A stretch of DNA of 64,000 bases, from assembly GCA_020310875.1 (NCBI GenBank), contig CM035407.1, positions 73,510,721 through 73,574,720 of the forward strand, given 5' to 3'. Below the pieces are notes generated by a model that had not been told where the DNA came from, did not search any database, and saw only the letters and a program-made list of their open reading frames with translations. Both the position numbers and the translations under genes were made by a program. Shown in pieces: positions 8,226 through 22,602 of the stretch (the stretch's first letter is position 1; each line of letters begins with the position of its first letter). This DNA is from Ceratopteris richardii (Eukaryota; Streptophyta; Polypodiopsida; Polypodiales; Pteridaceae).

Positions 8226-11120
8226 ATAAGCTTGATGGGACCAAATATCCGATGTGGTCTTACATGATGAAGCCTGTTCTTGCTTCAAAACAGCTTTGGA
8301 ACATAGTGGTAGATGTTGATCGAAGACCCGTAGGTTCTTCTACTTCACAATCTACTGTCATAGATGGAGCTTCTTCTTCGAGTATAGTGGTTTCTCCTTC
8401 ACCACCTACATAGGAACAACTTAGATGGGATGGAAAAGATGTCCAAGCTCATGCATTGATTGCACTCTCTGTGAAGCATCATATAGTTCCACACATTCCG
8501 TCATGTTCTACATCAAGACATTCATGGGACACTCTTGCTTCTTTGTATGCTATGCGTAATGAAACATGTGTTTCATACTTGAGGAAGAAACTTGAGGATG
8601 TATGTATGGTTGGAAATGAGTCTGTGGATGTGTATGTGACATGCATCAAGGACTTGAAAGAGCAATTGGCAAACATAGATGAGATTATTCCGGATGCATC
8701 ACTCATTTCTACATTGTTTAAAGGATTACCAGAATCTTTTCAAAGCTTTGCTACTACACTCCATTTGGTTGCAAAGGGAAATCCTAATATGTATGCGTTT
8801 GATGAGGTTGTGTCTCTTCTTTTGCAAGAAGATCAATGTAGAGTGAATAAGAGTGGTTTGATTTAGGGAACACAAGCACTTGCTATCTCATAAAAGGGGA
8901 AAATCAAGTATGGTTCAGCTTTGATTTCATCAAAACCAAATCATCAACCTTCCTCTTCCACTCATTCCTCTAATGATGGTGATATGCAAAAGAAGAAGAG
9001 ATGCAAATATTGTCGAAAGGCTAGTCATACTATTAATAAGTGTAGAAAGCTTGCTAAACGCAATGAAAAGAAGAATGAATCTGGCATGTCTATTGCTGAA
9101 AATTCAGCAAATGTAAAGAATGATGAAGCAAACATGGCCCAAGATTTTTGGCCATGTGTTGTTACATGTCATTATGATGCTTCTTTGCATTCTAAATGTA
9201 TGGTTGCAAGTGAGGCTGATTCGGATTGGTTCTTTGACAGTGGTGCTTCAAAGCACATAACATCATGCAAAAGATTTTTTTGCCTCTTTGAAAGATGCAC
9301 CCAAAGGCGGACATTTGGTTTTTGCAAACAATGCCTCTTATCCTATCATTGGAGTAGGAGAAATTAAGCTTATGGATGCCAATGGAAGTGTGATTCTCTT
9401 GAAAAGAAGAACTAAATTTCAGTTCCGTTGATTGCCAAAGCTAGAATTCATGTACACTTTGTTGATGATAAGTATATGGTTCATGATTTCAGCAATGGTG
9501 ATGTTATAGTGATTTCCGTTACATTATGTAATGGTTTGTATCGCATGGATACATACAAAAGGGCTGCCTCAAATGCCTTAGTTGCTCATACTTCTTCCAT
9601 GGTTGAAATGGAGCTTTGGCATGCTCGTTTTGGTCACTTGAACTTCAATAGTTTGCTTTACTTGCAAAAGAAGGACATGCTTATTGGTTTGCGTAAACTT
9701 GATTCCATTGAAAAGCATGCATGTGAAGGTTGCATTCTTGGAAAAATGCATCGTGCTTCTTTTCCAAAACATATTCATACACACACTACAAGAAAATTAT
9801 AGCTTGTTCATAGTGATGTATGTAATCCTATCAAGACTCCATCTTTTGGGAAGCATGTATATTTTGTGACCTTCATTGATGATGCTACTCGTGATACATG
9901 AGTGTATCCTATGAAAGCAAAGAATGAGGTATTTTCTTCATTCAAAGAATTTTTAGCTATGGCTGAAAATTTTTCACAAAAGCTTTTGACTCTACGCACG
10001 CATCGTGGTGGTGAATACATGTCACATGAGTTTAATGCTTTTCTTCATGAAAGAGGTATTTCACACCAATGTACGGTGCCATATACACCATAACAAAATG
10101 GTGTTTCCGAGCATAAAAATAGGACACTTCTTGAAATGGCATGATGTATGGTTAAAGGAAAGCATCTTCTTGATAAGTTTTGGATGGAAGTGGTCATGTG
10201 TGAAAATTATGTGTTGAATCGCTGCCCTAGAAAAGCATTGAGAGTCATCACTCCTTATGAGGCTTGGAATGATCATAAGCCTATGGTTAGTCATATGCGT
10301 GTGTTTGGTTGTTTGGCATATGCTCTTGTGCCATCACAACAACCTCACAAACTTGATGACAAGGCAAAGAAATGTATATTTGTTGGTTATAGTGTTGAAA
10401 GTAAGGGATATCATTACCCATTGACAAACACAATCTCTCGCCATGCATCAAGTAAGTTTGAGGATTATTCTCTTATTGCAATAGCATGTAATGAAGAGCC
10501 ACTTGCTTTTGAAGATGCATGTGATGATCCACAATGGATGAGTGCTATGCAATCAGAAATGGATTCAATACATAGGAATGGTACTTGGGAGTTATGTGAA
10601 TTGCCAAAGGAAAAAATGCCATTGGTACAAAGCGGGTTTACAAGATTAAGAGAAAGTCTGATGGTAGCATTGATTGCTACAAAGATGGATTGGTTGCCAA
10701 AGGATATGCACAAAAATATGGCATTGACTATGAGGAAACTTCTGCACCTACTTCACCTATGACTACCATTCATACCATGGTTGCATTGGTTGCCCATGAA
10801 GGTTGGAAAGTGAATCAATTGGACATAAAAACAGCCTTCTTGAATGGTGATTTGCAAGAAGAGGTCTTTGTGAAGCAACCTCCTAGATTTGCTATGAAAG
10901 AGAGAGAGCATATGGTTTGTCACTTGCATAAAGCCTTGTATGGTCTCAAGCAAGCTCCACGTGCATGGTATGACAAAATACATAAGCACTTGGCTGCTCT
11001 TGGCTTCACATGTAGTTCAATTGAAAGCGCACTCTATGTACACAAAGATGGGGCTGATCTTATAGTGCTTGTTCTTTATGTCCATTACATACTCTTGACT
11101 GGGTCATGTGATGCAAAACT
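8226..11120 (+). mobile_element. Ty1/copia remnant, element A
   Basis: Parts in order: gag from 8226 (NKLDGTKYPMWSYMMK), CCHC knuckle near 9000-9045 (CKYCRKASHTINKC), protease near 9225 (FFDSGASKHIT), pre-integrase near 9610 (LWHARFGHLN), integrase to about 10420, and reverse transcriptase from about 10600 with QLDIKTAFLNG and YGLKQAPRAW. It ends where the LTR of element B begins at 11121. No LTR of its own was found; element X occupies the site just before gag. It is broken, with many breaks, and old. Its gag is most like that of element C. Confidence 0.85.
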
Positions 11121-11804
11121 TGTAAGACAATAGTTATGCAATATAACAAAGGATCAGTAGCAGAGAAGATAATGGATATAGGAGAATCTCAACAATTTTC
11201 TACTAACAACAAGTACAAAGATGATGTCATTTTCCACTCGTGTGCTCTCAAGGTAGAGCTTAAATGGTGATCTAGACAACTCTAGATAGGGAGATACAAG
11301 GTAGAGGTATGTTGGCTCAATTCCATGTCTCAGGTAGTGTAGAAGTCATGTATATATAGGATCATGGGTGGCCTTCCATGGACGACTACACATGGTCGGT
11401 AGTGCATGGGTGGCCACTGCCTGCGTAATTGCCATACGCGGCTTAGGCCGGTTGAACCAACCTAACAAATATAAATGATTTTTGACTCTAAGAGGGAATA
11501 TTCCATGGAATATTCCCTTTACTATCGCGTCGGGGGTGCTGCCCCCGAACCCCCACCAAGGGGCCCGCTAGCCCCCTTCGACCCCCTAGCCAGGGTTGCT
11601 CACCGCTGCCTCGGACCCCACAATTGGGGACCCTAGTAACTCCCTTTCCTTACAATACCTTACATGGTCCAATATGACCTTCATCCAACATGCAAGTTGG
11701 GATTTCCATCAATTGGGTAATGCACGCATGGCTTCTCCTCATAATGGGGGCCTTACAAAATGTGCATACAATCATGAGGGGTAGACATTGATCATATAGT
11801 AACA
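11121..11804 (-). repeat. 3' LTR of element B (684 bp)
   Basis: It is bounded by TGTAAGACAATAG on the left and AGTAACA on the right, next to the purine tract (plus strand CGCCCCCCTCAATG). A TATATATA box lies at about 11351-11358. It contains an unusually C/G-rich patch at 11520-11640. Confidence 0.85.
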
Positions 11805-14800
11805 CGCCCCCCTCAATGTTTAGCGATGATAAATCAGGTAGGTCTCGGTCCTATGCCCATCTGTTGAAGATGCCTATTGAGCTGCTCTCTTCCAAGTTCT
11901 TTAGTGAATATGTTAACACAATTTGCCTCTGTTGGGCAATATTCTAGCTGCACAATTTCATCTTCAATTAGCTCATGAATGTAATGGTACTGTACTTCTA
12001 TGTGCTTGGTGTGGGCATGAAATACTAGGTTCTTTGCATTAGCCATACAACTTTGATTATCACACTTGAGTACAATCGCCATATTTGATGGAAAGCCTGG
12101 ATGTGCGAGAATTCTCCTTAACGAGACTACCTCACAAGAAGCAAAACAAGCTGCTTTGTACTTTGCTTCAGTGGAAGAGAATGCGAGAGTTGGTTGCTTC
12201 CTACTTACCCAAGAAAATATTCTTGAACCAAGTGAGAAACAATATCCAGAAAATGATTTTCTAGAATCACAATCTCCAGCCCAATCTGAATCACAATATC
12301 CTTGAAGTGTATTACCTGTGGTATACAAAATACCAAAATCCAAGGTTCCTACAATGTACCTTCGAATTTGCATTCCAACATTCTAGTGAATCTCCTTAGG
12401 TATTGTTGGAAAACCTGCTTAACACTCCAACAACATAGCAAATGTCTGGTCTAGTGTTGCAGAGGAAAATAAGACTTCCAACGAGCTTCCTATACTTCTT
12501 AGCATCTACATCAGGCATGTTATCATCCATAGATAGCTTATGATTTACCTCCATAGGTGTGCTAGTTGGTTTGCAGTCCATCATTCCAAATGCGTTGAGA
12601 ATTTCTTTGGAATATTTTTGTTGTGAGATGAAAATGCCATCCTTCCTTTGCCATACTTCAATTCCCTGACAAAAATGGAGTAGACCTAAGTCTGTCATTT
12701 CAAACTCAGTTCGCAAGATGATCCGAGTTTGATTGATGAGTTACTGATGATCTCCTATAATCATCAAATAATCTACATATACAATGACAACAAATAGCTT
12801 GCTATCCCTTTTTGTTACATCCAAGTTAGCATCAAAAGTAATTCTTTCAAAACCCATATTTTTGAAAAAATTATCTATCCGTTGGTACCAAGCCCGTGGA
12901 GCTTGCTTAAGTCCATACAAAGCTTTCTTCAACCTGCAAACTTTATTTTCTGAATTGGGCACCTCAAAACCTGGTGGTTGAGATACATATACCTCCTCCT
13001 TGAGGTGACCATTCAAAAATGCAGATTTGACATCTGTTTGGAAAATAGGCCAGGCCTTTTGTGCAGCTATTGCAAGTACTGTCCAAATAGTTGTCATGCA
13101 TGCTATTGGTGCAAAAGTTTCTTGAACATCAAAGCCTTTGATCTGTGAAAAACCCTCTGCAACTAATCTTTTCTTATACTTTTCTAATGTTCCATCTGCT
13201 TTATACTTAGGTTTCCAAATCCATTTAGTACCTATTACCTTCTTCTTTGGCGACAAGTCAACTAGATCCCATGTATCATTTTTGAGTATACTATCATACT
13301 CAGACTGCATTGCCGCTCTCTAACCTGGATCATCAAGGACTTCTTCAATGGTGGTAGGTTCCTTTATCGAGCCCATGATATCTGCCATTAGAGCCATGTT
13401 AACAATGTGTTCTGAGGCTCTTCTTTGCTCCTCTATTCTCTTTGATCTTTGTAAATCCATCCGAGGATGATTCTGATACATCTACATGTGGATTGTGATC
13501 ATCAAAGAGCTATTGTGCCCACTTCGATAGTGGCTTACGCTGTGCAGCTACAACTAGTTGGATTTTTATTGACGAAGTTTCTCCATCAAATGTTTCCTCC
13601 ACGAGTCAACTTTAACCTGTCTTTTGATAGGCACAAGGTGAGATATTTCTCCGTTCCATGAGATAGTAGATTTACCCTTATCTTCTACTAAGTGTGGTCG
13701 TTCATCAAACACTGCATCTCGGCTGACCAAAATCTTCTAAGGATCCCACAACCTGTATGCTTTAGAATCTTCACTATATCCTAGGAAGACACACTTTTTT
13801 CTTTTTGAATCCAACTTTGATCTTGTTGAATCAGGAATATGTGTATAACAGAAACAACCAAAAATTCTGAAATGCAAAACTGAAGGCTTTTTACTAGAAT
13901 ATGCTTGTTGAGGAGTCATCCCCTTCAGTGCTTTTGTGTGGCTTCAATTGAGGATGTAGATTGCTGTATTGACTACTTCTACCCAGAATGAATCAGGCAA
14001 GTCTTGAGCCTTTAACATACAATGAGCCATTTCAACTATTGTCCTATTCCTATGCTCAACAACGCCATTTTGTTGAGGTGTATGAGCTGTGGTAAGTTGC
14101 CTTTTCACACCATGCTCCTTACAGTAATTATTGAATTCTATTGACAAGAATTCATCTGCTTTATCTGTTCTGAATTTCTTCATTTTCCTTCCTGATTCAT
14201 TTTCCACATATGTATGCCACGTTTTAAATTTTTCAAAACATCAGCCTTCTCTCAAATGAAATAAACCCACATCTTTCTACTATAACTGTCAACTAATAGC
14301 AAAAAGTAGAAAGATCCTCCTAAAGTAGGTGTAGACATTTTATCACAGAGATCAACATGTGCCAACTCTAGAGGAGCTTGAGATCGATTGCTGGTCTCTC
14401 TTGAAAATGCCTTTTGTTGCTTCTTGCCCATCATACAAGCTTCACAAGGTTCGTGCAACTCTGAAAATGCAGGCAAATGAGCAACCATACTTGTTCTTTG
14501 CATCTCCTTCAAAACTGCAAATCCAACATGCCCAAATCATTGGTGCCATAACCTGCTTACATCTTTATCTTCTGTAGCAGTTAAGGCACTTAACTCATAC
14601 AAGTTATCACATCTTATGCCTTTACCTACTACATTACCTGATGAATCCATGATTTCTGCACCTCTTATTGAAGTGAACTTCGAGTCCACGATCTCTTATT
14701 GCAGAAACTGACAAAAAATTTCTTTTAAGTGTAGGTACATAGAGAACATCGGATAACTTTTTATCAACACCTAGAGAAGTGATAAAAGAGATGGTTCCAG

Positions 14801-15994
14801 TTCCTTCCACAGGACACTTGGACTCATTTCCCACCACTACATTGATGGATTCCCGTAGAGGCACTAGGGAACTATACCAATCCTTTTTACTAGTCATATG
14901 GCGAGAAGCTCCACTATCTAAAATCCATGGTTCATCAACATGAACTTGAGCAGATGAACATACCTCTTCAATAGCTACCCATAGTTCCAGCTTTGTGTTG
15001 TTTGCAGACTCTTTGCTCTTCCACAATGATTTTACAGTCCCATTCCATTCATCAGCTTGCTTCTTTCTGCATTCCTTGATAGCATGGCCTTTCTTTTCAC
15101 AATAGAAGCAACTTCCTGTGAACTTTTTCTTCTTTGACTTCTTCTTTGATCCATCAGAAGAGCCTTTACCTTTTGCATTTTCTAAGAATGTAGCATCACT
15201 TGTACTTTGCTGATTCTTCAACCGCATCTCTTCTTCTAAAAGCATAACACAAAACTCCTCAAATGTAAGGGGATTTTGTCTTACCTGAGTGTTAAGGGCT
15301 ATTAATAATCCATCATACTTTGCTGGAAGAACACATACACATCTTTGAGCCAGCTCTTCTGGTGTTATAACAACACCAACTGTAGCCAATAGGTCTTGAA
15401 GATGTTTTATCCATTTGATAAAATCTTTAGCCTTTTCAGAATCAGAATGCTTTTCATTTGCCAAGTGATTTTCTAAATTTTATATCCTAGTGTGGTTCTT
15501 GGTCTCATATTGTCAAGCCAATATGCCCCAAGCCTCATGTGCTTTAGTAGTATGTTGAACTAAAGTAAGCACAGAATCACTTACACTAGTGATAATTGCA
15601 CATAATGCATCGGCATTCTGCCTCTTCCAAGCTCGTAGAAGATCTCGATCTGGTTGAATCATCAATCTTGAATTAGCTGGATATTTAAATGGTATAGGAT
15701 TTGGATCCAATCCCATTGGTCCCATGACAGTGTCAAGTAATTCATAGGAGTCCAAAATTGCAGAAATTTTGAACTTCCAAAGTGTATAATTGGTTCCATC
15801 CAGCTTCACTTCAGTGAATGCAGGTGGGTGAATTGGAATAGGTGCAACATTAACATTAACTGAAGCACCAAGTCTAGTGTTGGACGATGAAGCCATCATG
15901 TAATCACTCGAATAATCTACTGATATTCTAGTCTACTAGTAGGCTAAAATAGTGATACTTCTCAAGCTATTCAAACCTTATGGCTCTGATACCA

Positions 15995-16563
15995 TGTAAT
16001 ACAATAGTTATGCAATATAACATAGGAGCAGTAGTAGAGAAGATAACAGAGATAGGAGACTCTCAACAATTTTCTACTAACAACAAGTACAAAGATGATG
16101 GCATTGTCCACCTGTGCACTCTCAAGGTAGAGCTTAAATGGTGATCTAGACAACTCTAGATAGGGAGATACAAGGTAGAGGTATGCTGACTCAATTCGAT
16201 GTCTCAGGTAGTGCAGAAGTCATGTATATATAGGATCATGGGTGGCCTTCCATGGACGGCTACACATGGGCAATAGAGCATGGGCGGTCATTGCCCGCAT
16301 AATTGCCATACACGGCTTAGACCGATTGAACCGACCTAACAAATATAAATGATTTCTGACTCCAACAGGGAATATTCCATGGAATATTCCCTTTACTATC
16401 GCGCCGGGCGTGCTGCCTTTGAACCCCCATTAGGGGGCCCACTGGCCCCCTTGGACCCCCTAGCCGGGGCTACTCACCACTGCCCCAGACCCCACAATTA
16501 GTAACCCTGTAACTCCCTTTCCTTATAATACCTTACATGGTCCAACCAAGTTGGAATTTCATA
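15995..16563 (-). repeat. 5' LTR of element B
   Basis: It begins TGTAATACAATAG beside the primer site and matches the other LTR to about 16563, where similarity to the remaining outer part of that copy stops. A TATATATA box lies at 16225-16232. Confidence 0.8.
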
Positions 16564-18229
16564 ACCAAGCCGATCTTGGCTAATGTTGAAAGTGATAACA
16601 TATTTCTCTTGATCCCTAGCACAAATAAAGAATCCCTAAATGTAAAAGAACTACCATCAACAATAGTCAGAATTATCTTACCAACTCCCATGACAAGATA
16701 AGAGGAGTTGTTGGTGCACGTGACAATTCCTTATAGAGGCAGGCTCTACTAAAGTTACGAAACTACACTACGAGGTAATATGTTTGGTTGCCCCACTAAC
16801 AAAGTACCAAATATCTGAGTCTACTGCAAACATACACTATTAATGAGAAGATGGGTCATAACTGCAAACAGTAGTAAATGCCCATTCTTCATTCTACACA
16901 AGATTAGTAGACTCTATTATTGGTGTAGAGGCCTCTACAACAACGAGTCCAGCCTCTTTCTTCATTGCCTCTTTTGCAACCAGTTTTGGACAATTCTTAA
17001 TGACATGATCATTTCATTTATAGTAGTTGCAAAACATTTTTTGCTTTTTTGTTTTCTTGTAGTCTTTTTCATCCTTCTTTAATTGTGCAATATTAGCAAA
17101 TTTTTGCTTACTAGTAAGTGAGCTTCATTTTCCTTTGCCCTTCTAACTAGCCAAGAAAGCTTGATCTCCAACATGAATAATGGAATTATTGTGCATAGAT
17201 TGATCTTCCTCCAATAGAACAAAGACAAAATCCTCAAATGTTAAGGCATTTGGATTTCTTTTCATCATCAACCAAAGAGTAGAAGAAAAAAATCTGATAT
17301 GAATCTGGAAGACCATTCAGAACAGTCTACACAAGTGAACTGTCAAGCAAGACTTCATCAACAGAAATCAACTGCTCCTTCAAACCTTTGATCTTTGCCA
17401 GAAAACTATCCATGGAATCTCCTTCATTTATGTGCTCGCTCTCCAAATCTTTTTGGAGGTACGTAACATGAGCCTCATTCCTTGCCTGGTATAATATGGT
17501 TAGTATATCCCAAGCATCCTTTACTATTTTGTAGGAGTGAATGTGGGGACTAATGACACATTTGATAGACAAGGCTATCAATGCATGTGTCTGAGCATCC
17601 CTACCATCCCAACAAATTTTCTCTGTATTAGGTGTAACCCGAATTGTAGCACAAACAGGAACCTGAAGAATATCACCATCTTCAACACCATATGCATCAC
17701 ATTCAATAAATGTGTTTGCATGTGTAATAGGGCATTTTTCAACACCTTGCACAATATTCCACAGTCCTTTTGCAACCAATACATGATGCATCATATAAGC
17801 CCATAATAGGTTAATTGGTACCATCCAACTTATCTTCAACAACCAACATATGGAATACATCACTACTTTCAGCCACGGTCACTAACTAAGATACCTTGAT
17901 GTAGAAAAATGATTGTATCTCAAAACATTGAATAGAACTATCCTATCGAGTTCTACTAAACCTGTAGTAGACTTTGAGATTCTTATAGTGGCGCACCAAA
18001 ACTTGTATAAATATTTGGTACAAAAAGACAAAATTGCATGTATAAGTGCTATGATAGTGTCTTTGGAGGTTGAAAGGAGCTCAGATCATGATTTTGACAT
18101 GATAGCCTAAAGCTTTGAACTCCGAATGATCCTGAGTATGCTCACCAAATTTCATGCAATTCTTAGATTGTGACCCAAGGGGTGTCAATGACACCCTAGG
18201 TGAAGGGAAGACCTGCTCTGATACCAATT
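16564..18229 (-). mobile_element. Ty1/copia remnant, element C
   Basis: Minus-strand parts: primer site TTGGTATCAGAGCAGG at 18229-18213, gag about 17863-17330 (LLWAYMMHHVLVAKGLWNIV and WDGRDAQTHALIALSIK), a CCHC-like knuckle near 17035-16985, and a protease start near 16810-16770 (GATKHIT). It stops where element B begins. The gag resembles element A, which faces it from the other side of B. It is broken and old. Confidence 0.75.
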
Positions 18230-18540
18230 TGTTGGAGTTTGTGGTTTGCAGAAGAACACGAATATGAGAAGGAAGAAGAAGAAGCTTGGAGCACAACACA
18301 CAATATTGAATGAATTACCAAGAGAATGTACAATGATAAGTAACCTGCTAGGGTTATAGTCGTATATACAGACGGAGTGAAAAGAACCTCCTAGAGAGGT
18401 GAAAAAGTGCCCCCTGCGGTCATATTGATATCCTATACATGAATCTTATTGATATCATATTGCATAGGAAGTAGAAGGATATAGCTCTATTGTCCCTATC
18501 CAATTCAGGTCATCAAGTTTGACACATGCAACAAGGAGAA
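18230..18540 (-). repeat. probable 5' LTR of element C (outer end uncertain)
   Basis: TGTTGGAGTTTG at 18230 is separated from the minus-strand primer site by almost nothing, which fixes the inner LTR end. The outer end is not visible because no second copy is in the window; about 18540 is a guess from composition. Confidence 0.5.
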
Positions 18541-19798
18541 TTAATCGCATGACCATTAGAAGTTGATACATTTGTGTGATGCTTGTTTTATCAAGCATCC
18601 AATGATTCAATAGACAAAAGAAAATGAGAATTCTAATTTGTTAGAGTTGGATTGCCCATGGTAATTTAAAAAATGCTAAATCCTTACCATTTGTGACATG
18701 TGTGTGTGTGTGAGAGAGAGAGAGAGCAAGGTTGACTTTGGTTCAATGTATTTGTAATTTGAAATTTGGTTCAATGTACTATAAATTTAAAATTTTGCAA
18801 GCACCATAAGACTTTTATCCAAAAATTTCCACATGATAGGTAGCCAATTTTTTTATCTATCACATAAAAGGTTATACTTCCTATGAAATTTAGGCTTTGA
18901 GGATCTTTGTGTTTTAAGCATGAGCCCCGTCTATAGATCTCATATCATTGTTCACCATGTGTATCCAATAATCATGCCATATTTAATTTTTGAAGTATCC
19001 ATATAAGAAACAACAAGATAATGTTGGCTTTTTCAAGTTGAATGTATTGCACCTTGGAAGCATAAGCTTTGTAGATTCTATATTTTGATTCTACATATAT
19101 TATAATATTCTATGTTTGAAAATTGTATCTCATAATCTCTTCATGATCATATCAATTTTTAACTACTGGGCCATGGGCATGTCCTAAAGAAGTGCAACAC
19201 ATGGTGGATTGATATGTATCAACATGACCAATGAGATATTGATGTGTTAAGAGGGCTCAAAATTAGATGCCTATAGTCCCATTGCGTTTCATGTTCTGTG
19301 TTTTAGGAGAGGTATATGACGTTCTTGTGTGCGTTTTGATGCAAGAAAAGTCTTAAGGTACTTCAAAAACGCACTCATCGGTTCTATGACTTCCTGGGGC
19401 AATGCTTCCATGACTAAGGAGGACTCAATGGCCAAATTTGTCAGGGAAAAGTTAATGTTAGTGTCTATTCAATGACTACTATATGGATAAAGCTTTTTTT
19501 TAGTCAAACAAAGAAAGAAGTTTAAATTAATGAAGGAAAGTTACATAATGTACATAGGCAGAATCCCACATTACTTTGGTAGTCATAAATGAAAACCAAC
19601 TAAGGAAAACACCAAATATTACCTAAAATACTCATCACAAAGGAATTACTATGGGAGAATGAAAATCTCTAGATACAATGATTACAACAAGATCTCAATC
19701 TAAGAAAAACCATGACTAACCTAAGGAAAAAAAACCATGGCCAATGTGTCTATTGAATAACTTAGAAAGAAAAGTGTCTCTCCATTTGTTTGAAGGAT
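18541..19798. other. spacer without recognisable gene
   Basis: Apart from a TG/AG dinucleotide microsatellite at about 18700-18727, I recognise nothing. A stretch at about 19270-19450 is less AT-rich than its surroundings but gives no convincing protein on either strand. Confidence 0.4.
18700..18727. repeat. (TG)n(AG)n microsatellite
   Basis: A short run of TG dinucleotides is followed directly by a run of AG dinucleotides. Confidence 0.85.
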
Positions 19799-19993
19799 TG
19801 TTAGTACATTTGGAAAGCCTTGATGCTTGGCCAAATAGCAAAGATTTATCACATATCAATTTTTTATCACTCTTAAAGTACACATGAACACCCCTTGTAA
19901 AAGTCATAGACTTTAACCCTTGAGATAAAAACAAAAGAAAGTGAGGGAATCTCATGACATTATGAGTCTTTTGTTACAACCACTTATTTTAAA
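19799..19993 (+). repeat. 5' LTR part of element D
   Basis: It starts TGTTAGTACATTTGG and matches 22603-22790 along its length. Confidence 0.75.
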
Positions 19994-22602
19994 TCACATA
20001 GACAACCTTTTATGAAGAATGGATAGATCCATGGTGACTTATTGGAGCTAGTCCACACAGATGTTTGGGGACCTAGCAAAGAACCATCAATTTCAGGATC
20101 CAAGTACTATGTATCTTTTATTGATGAATGTAGCACATGGACCATCCTATATTTTATTAAGCGCAAAGATGAAGTATTGAATTGTTTCAAGAAGTATCTT
20201 GCTCTTGTTGAAAATCAAATAGTGAAAACATTAAAGAGACTAAGGTCAGATGGAGATATTTCCCCCATGAATTGGATGCCTATCTCCAAGATAGAGGTAT
20301 CAAGAGAGAGATCACAAATAGGTACACTCCAGAATAGAATAGAGTGGCAGAGAGGAGAAATAGGACCATAGTTGAAGCTGCAAGGTCCATTCTCAATGAG
20401 AAACAATTACCCAACTATTTGTGGGTAGAGGCTATATCTACATCCACCTATCTTATTAATAGACTCCCATCAAAGGTGTTGGATGGGATGACACCCTACA
20501 AAGCATGGAATGGAAGAAGAACCAATCTTGATCATTTCAAGATATTTGGATGCATAGCCTATGCACATACTCCATCACACATGAGAGGTAAATTGGATCC
20601 TAAAGCAGAGAAATGTGTATTTATTGGATATGACCTAAATTAAAAATGGTATAGTTATATAATCCAAACACTTAAGGTTTTATGGTTAGCAGAGATGTTG
20701 TCTTTGATGAGAACAACTCTTGGTTTGAAGATTATTGCAAGAAAGTCAAAATACCTTATGACCTAGAGGAGGATTTTCCAACATTAAAAAAGGTAAATGA
20801 TCACCTACATGAAGATTCAAGTGATTCTGATGATAGTTAGAAGACACCAAGGAGGAATATCAAAGCTTGGAAGAACAAAGTTAAAGAAAAGATGCACGAG
20901 TTGAGAGATGTTGCAAAATCTTCTCAACAAACCATAAGGAGATCAACTAGGGAAAAGAAGAAGCTACAAATTTATGGATTTGACACCTCTGTGGTCACTA
21001 AACACTCAATCTATATTGCTCAGCATATCAATTCAGAAGGACCATCAACCTTTGAAGAGGCTAAGAAGAAATCAAAGTGGAGAGAAGCAATGGAAGAAGA
21101 GATAAAAGCCCTGCAAGAGAATCAAACATGGGCTTGGTTCCTAAGAAGCCATCCATGAAGATCATTGGATCTAGATGGATCTATAAGGTAATGAAAACCA
21201 CAAATGAATCAATAAATAAGCATAAAGCAAGGTTTGTGGCAAAAGGGTTTGCTCAAACCCAAGGCATAGATTATGCTGAGACTTTATCTACTATGGCAAA
21301 GATGCCTACAATCAGAATACTCATGAGTATATTTCCTTCAAAGAATTGGAACATCTATTAGATGGATGTAAAAAATGCATTCTTGAATGGTTGGATTTTA
21401 GAAGAAGTGTACATGACACAACTTCCCGGATTTGTAGATGAAACATACCTTGAGTATGTGTGTAAACCTATCAAAAGCCTTATATGAAATAAAGCAAGCT
21501 CCTAGAGCTTGGAACCATAGACTAGTTACATTCTTGCTGGACAAAGGATTTCAATTAAGCAAGGTTGATTCATAACTTTTCATTAAAAAAAGTAAATCTG
21601 AAGTAATATACTTGTGTGTGTATATAGATGATATCATTCATATATGTGATGATGCTGATGGAATCAGAAAAATCAAAGCCCAAATGAAGGAAGAATTTAA
21701 GATAAGTGATCTTGGATTGCTCAATTACTTCCTTGGCTTGCAAGTAGTCTACAAAAATCAAGGAATGTTCCTTAAATAAAGGAAATATATTAATGATATG
21801 CTTGCAAAGTTCAAAATGCAAGACACTAAGGTTGCAAGTACTCCCATGGAGGTCAACCACAAGTTAAGTGCTCATGAAGGAGAACCTATTAAAGATATTA
21901 CAAGCTACCAAAGTATGGTTGGATGCTTGAAGTATGCTACCCTAACTAGGGTGGATATTTTCTATGGAGTAAGTGTGCTTATCCAATTTATGCACACCTC
22001 TAGGAAACCTCACATGGATGTATCCAAAAGGGTATTGAAGTACTTGAAATGAACAATCAATGAACATCTACACTACCCCTACACATCTGATTTGAATGTA
22101 AATCTATTCACTGATGCAGATTGGGCAGGTTCAAAAGATGATACAAGAAGCACATCAAGATACTTATCATTTTTAGGTACAAAGCTCATATCTTGGTCCT
22201 CAAAGAAGCAACCTACAATGGCCCTTTCCTCAATCGAAGCTGAATATAGAAGGTTAGCAAAAGCAACACAAGAAGCCATGTGGATTAAGACCCTATACAA
22301 AGATCTAGGGTTAGATTTTAACACTACTTTTATATTTGGAGATAACATGAACTGACTCCATGTAGCTCCTTATCATATCTTTCATGCCAGAACTAAGCAT
22401 ACAAAATTCCATTATCATTCTGTTAGGGAAACAATTGTGAGTAAGGAGATACAACTCTCCTATGTATCCACTCATATGCAATGTACATATATAAAGACCA
22501 AATAATTGGATGGAAGCAAGTTGAACAGACTTAAATCCATGATTAAATTGCACAAGCTACCAAAGAATTGAAGACTTAAGAATCTTAGGCTTGAGGGGGA
22601 GC

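Larger units (their letters stand above)
11121..16563 (-). mobile_element. Ty1/copia element B, both LTRs present
   Basis: On the minus strand: 5' LTR 16563-15995, primer site TGGTATCAGAGCC at 15994-15982, gag from 15899 (LDGTNYTLWKFKI), CCHC knuckle near 15115-15070 (CFYCEKKGHAIKEC), protease near 14940 (ILDSGASRHMT), integrase about 14510-13740 (HTPQQNGVVEHRNRTIVEMA), reverse transcriptase about 13310-12400 (SAFLNGHLKEEVYV, YGLKQAPRAW), RNase H about 12370-11840, purine tract 11818-11805, and 3' LTR 11804-11121. The two LTRs differ at very roughly one base in ten at their outer ends, so this is one of the older insertions. It is broken, with several breaks. Confidence 0.88.

Noticed and set aside
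19270-19450. Less AT-rich stretch as a possible host exon
   Set aside because: No frame gives a recognisable or sustained protein on either strand.
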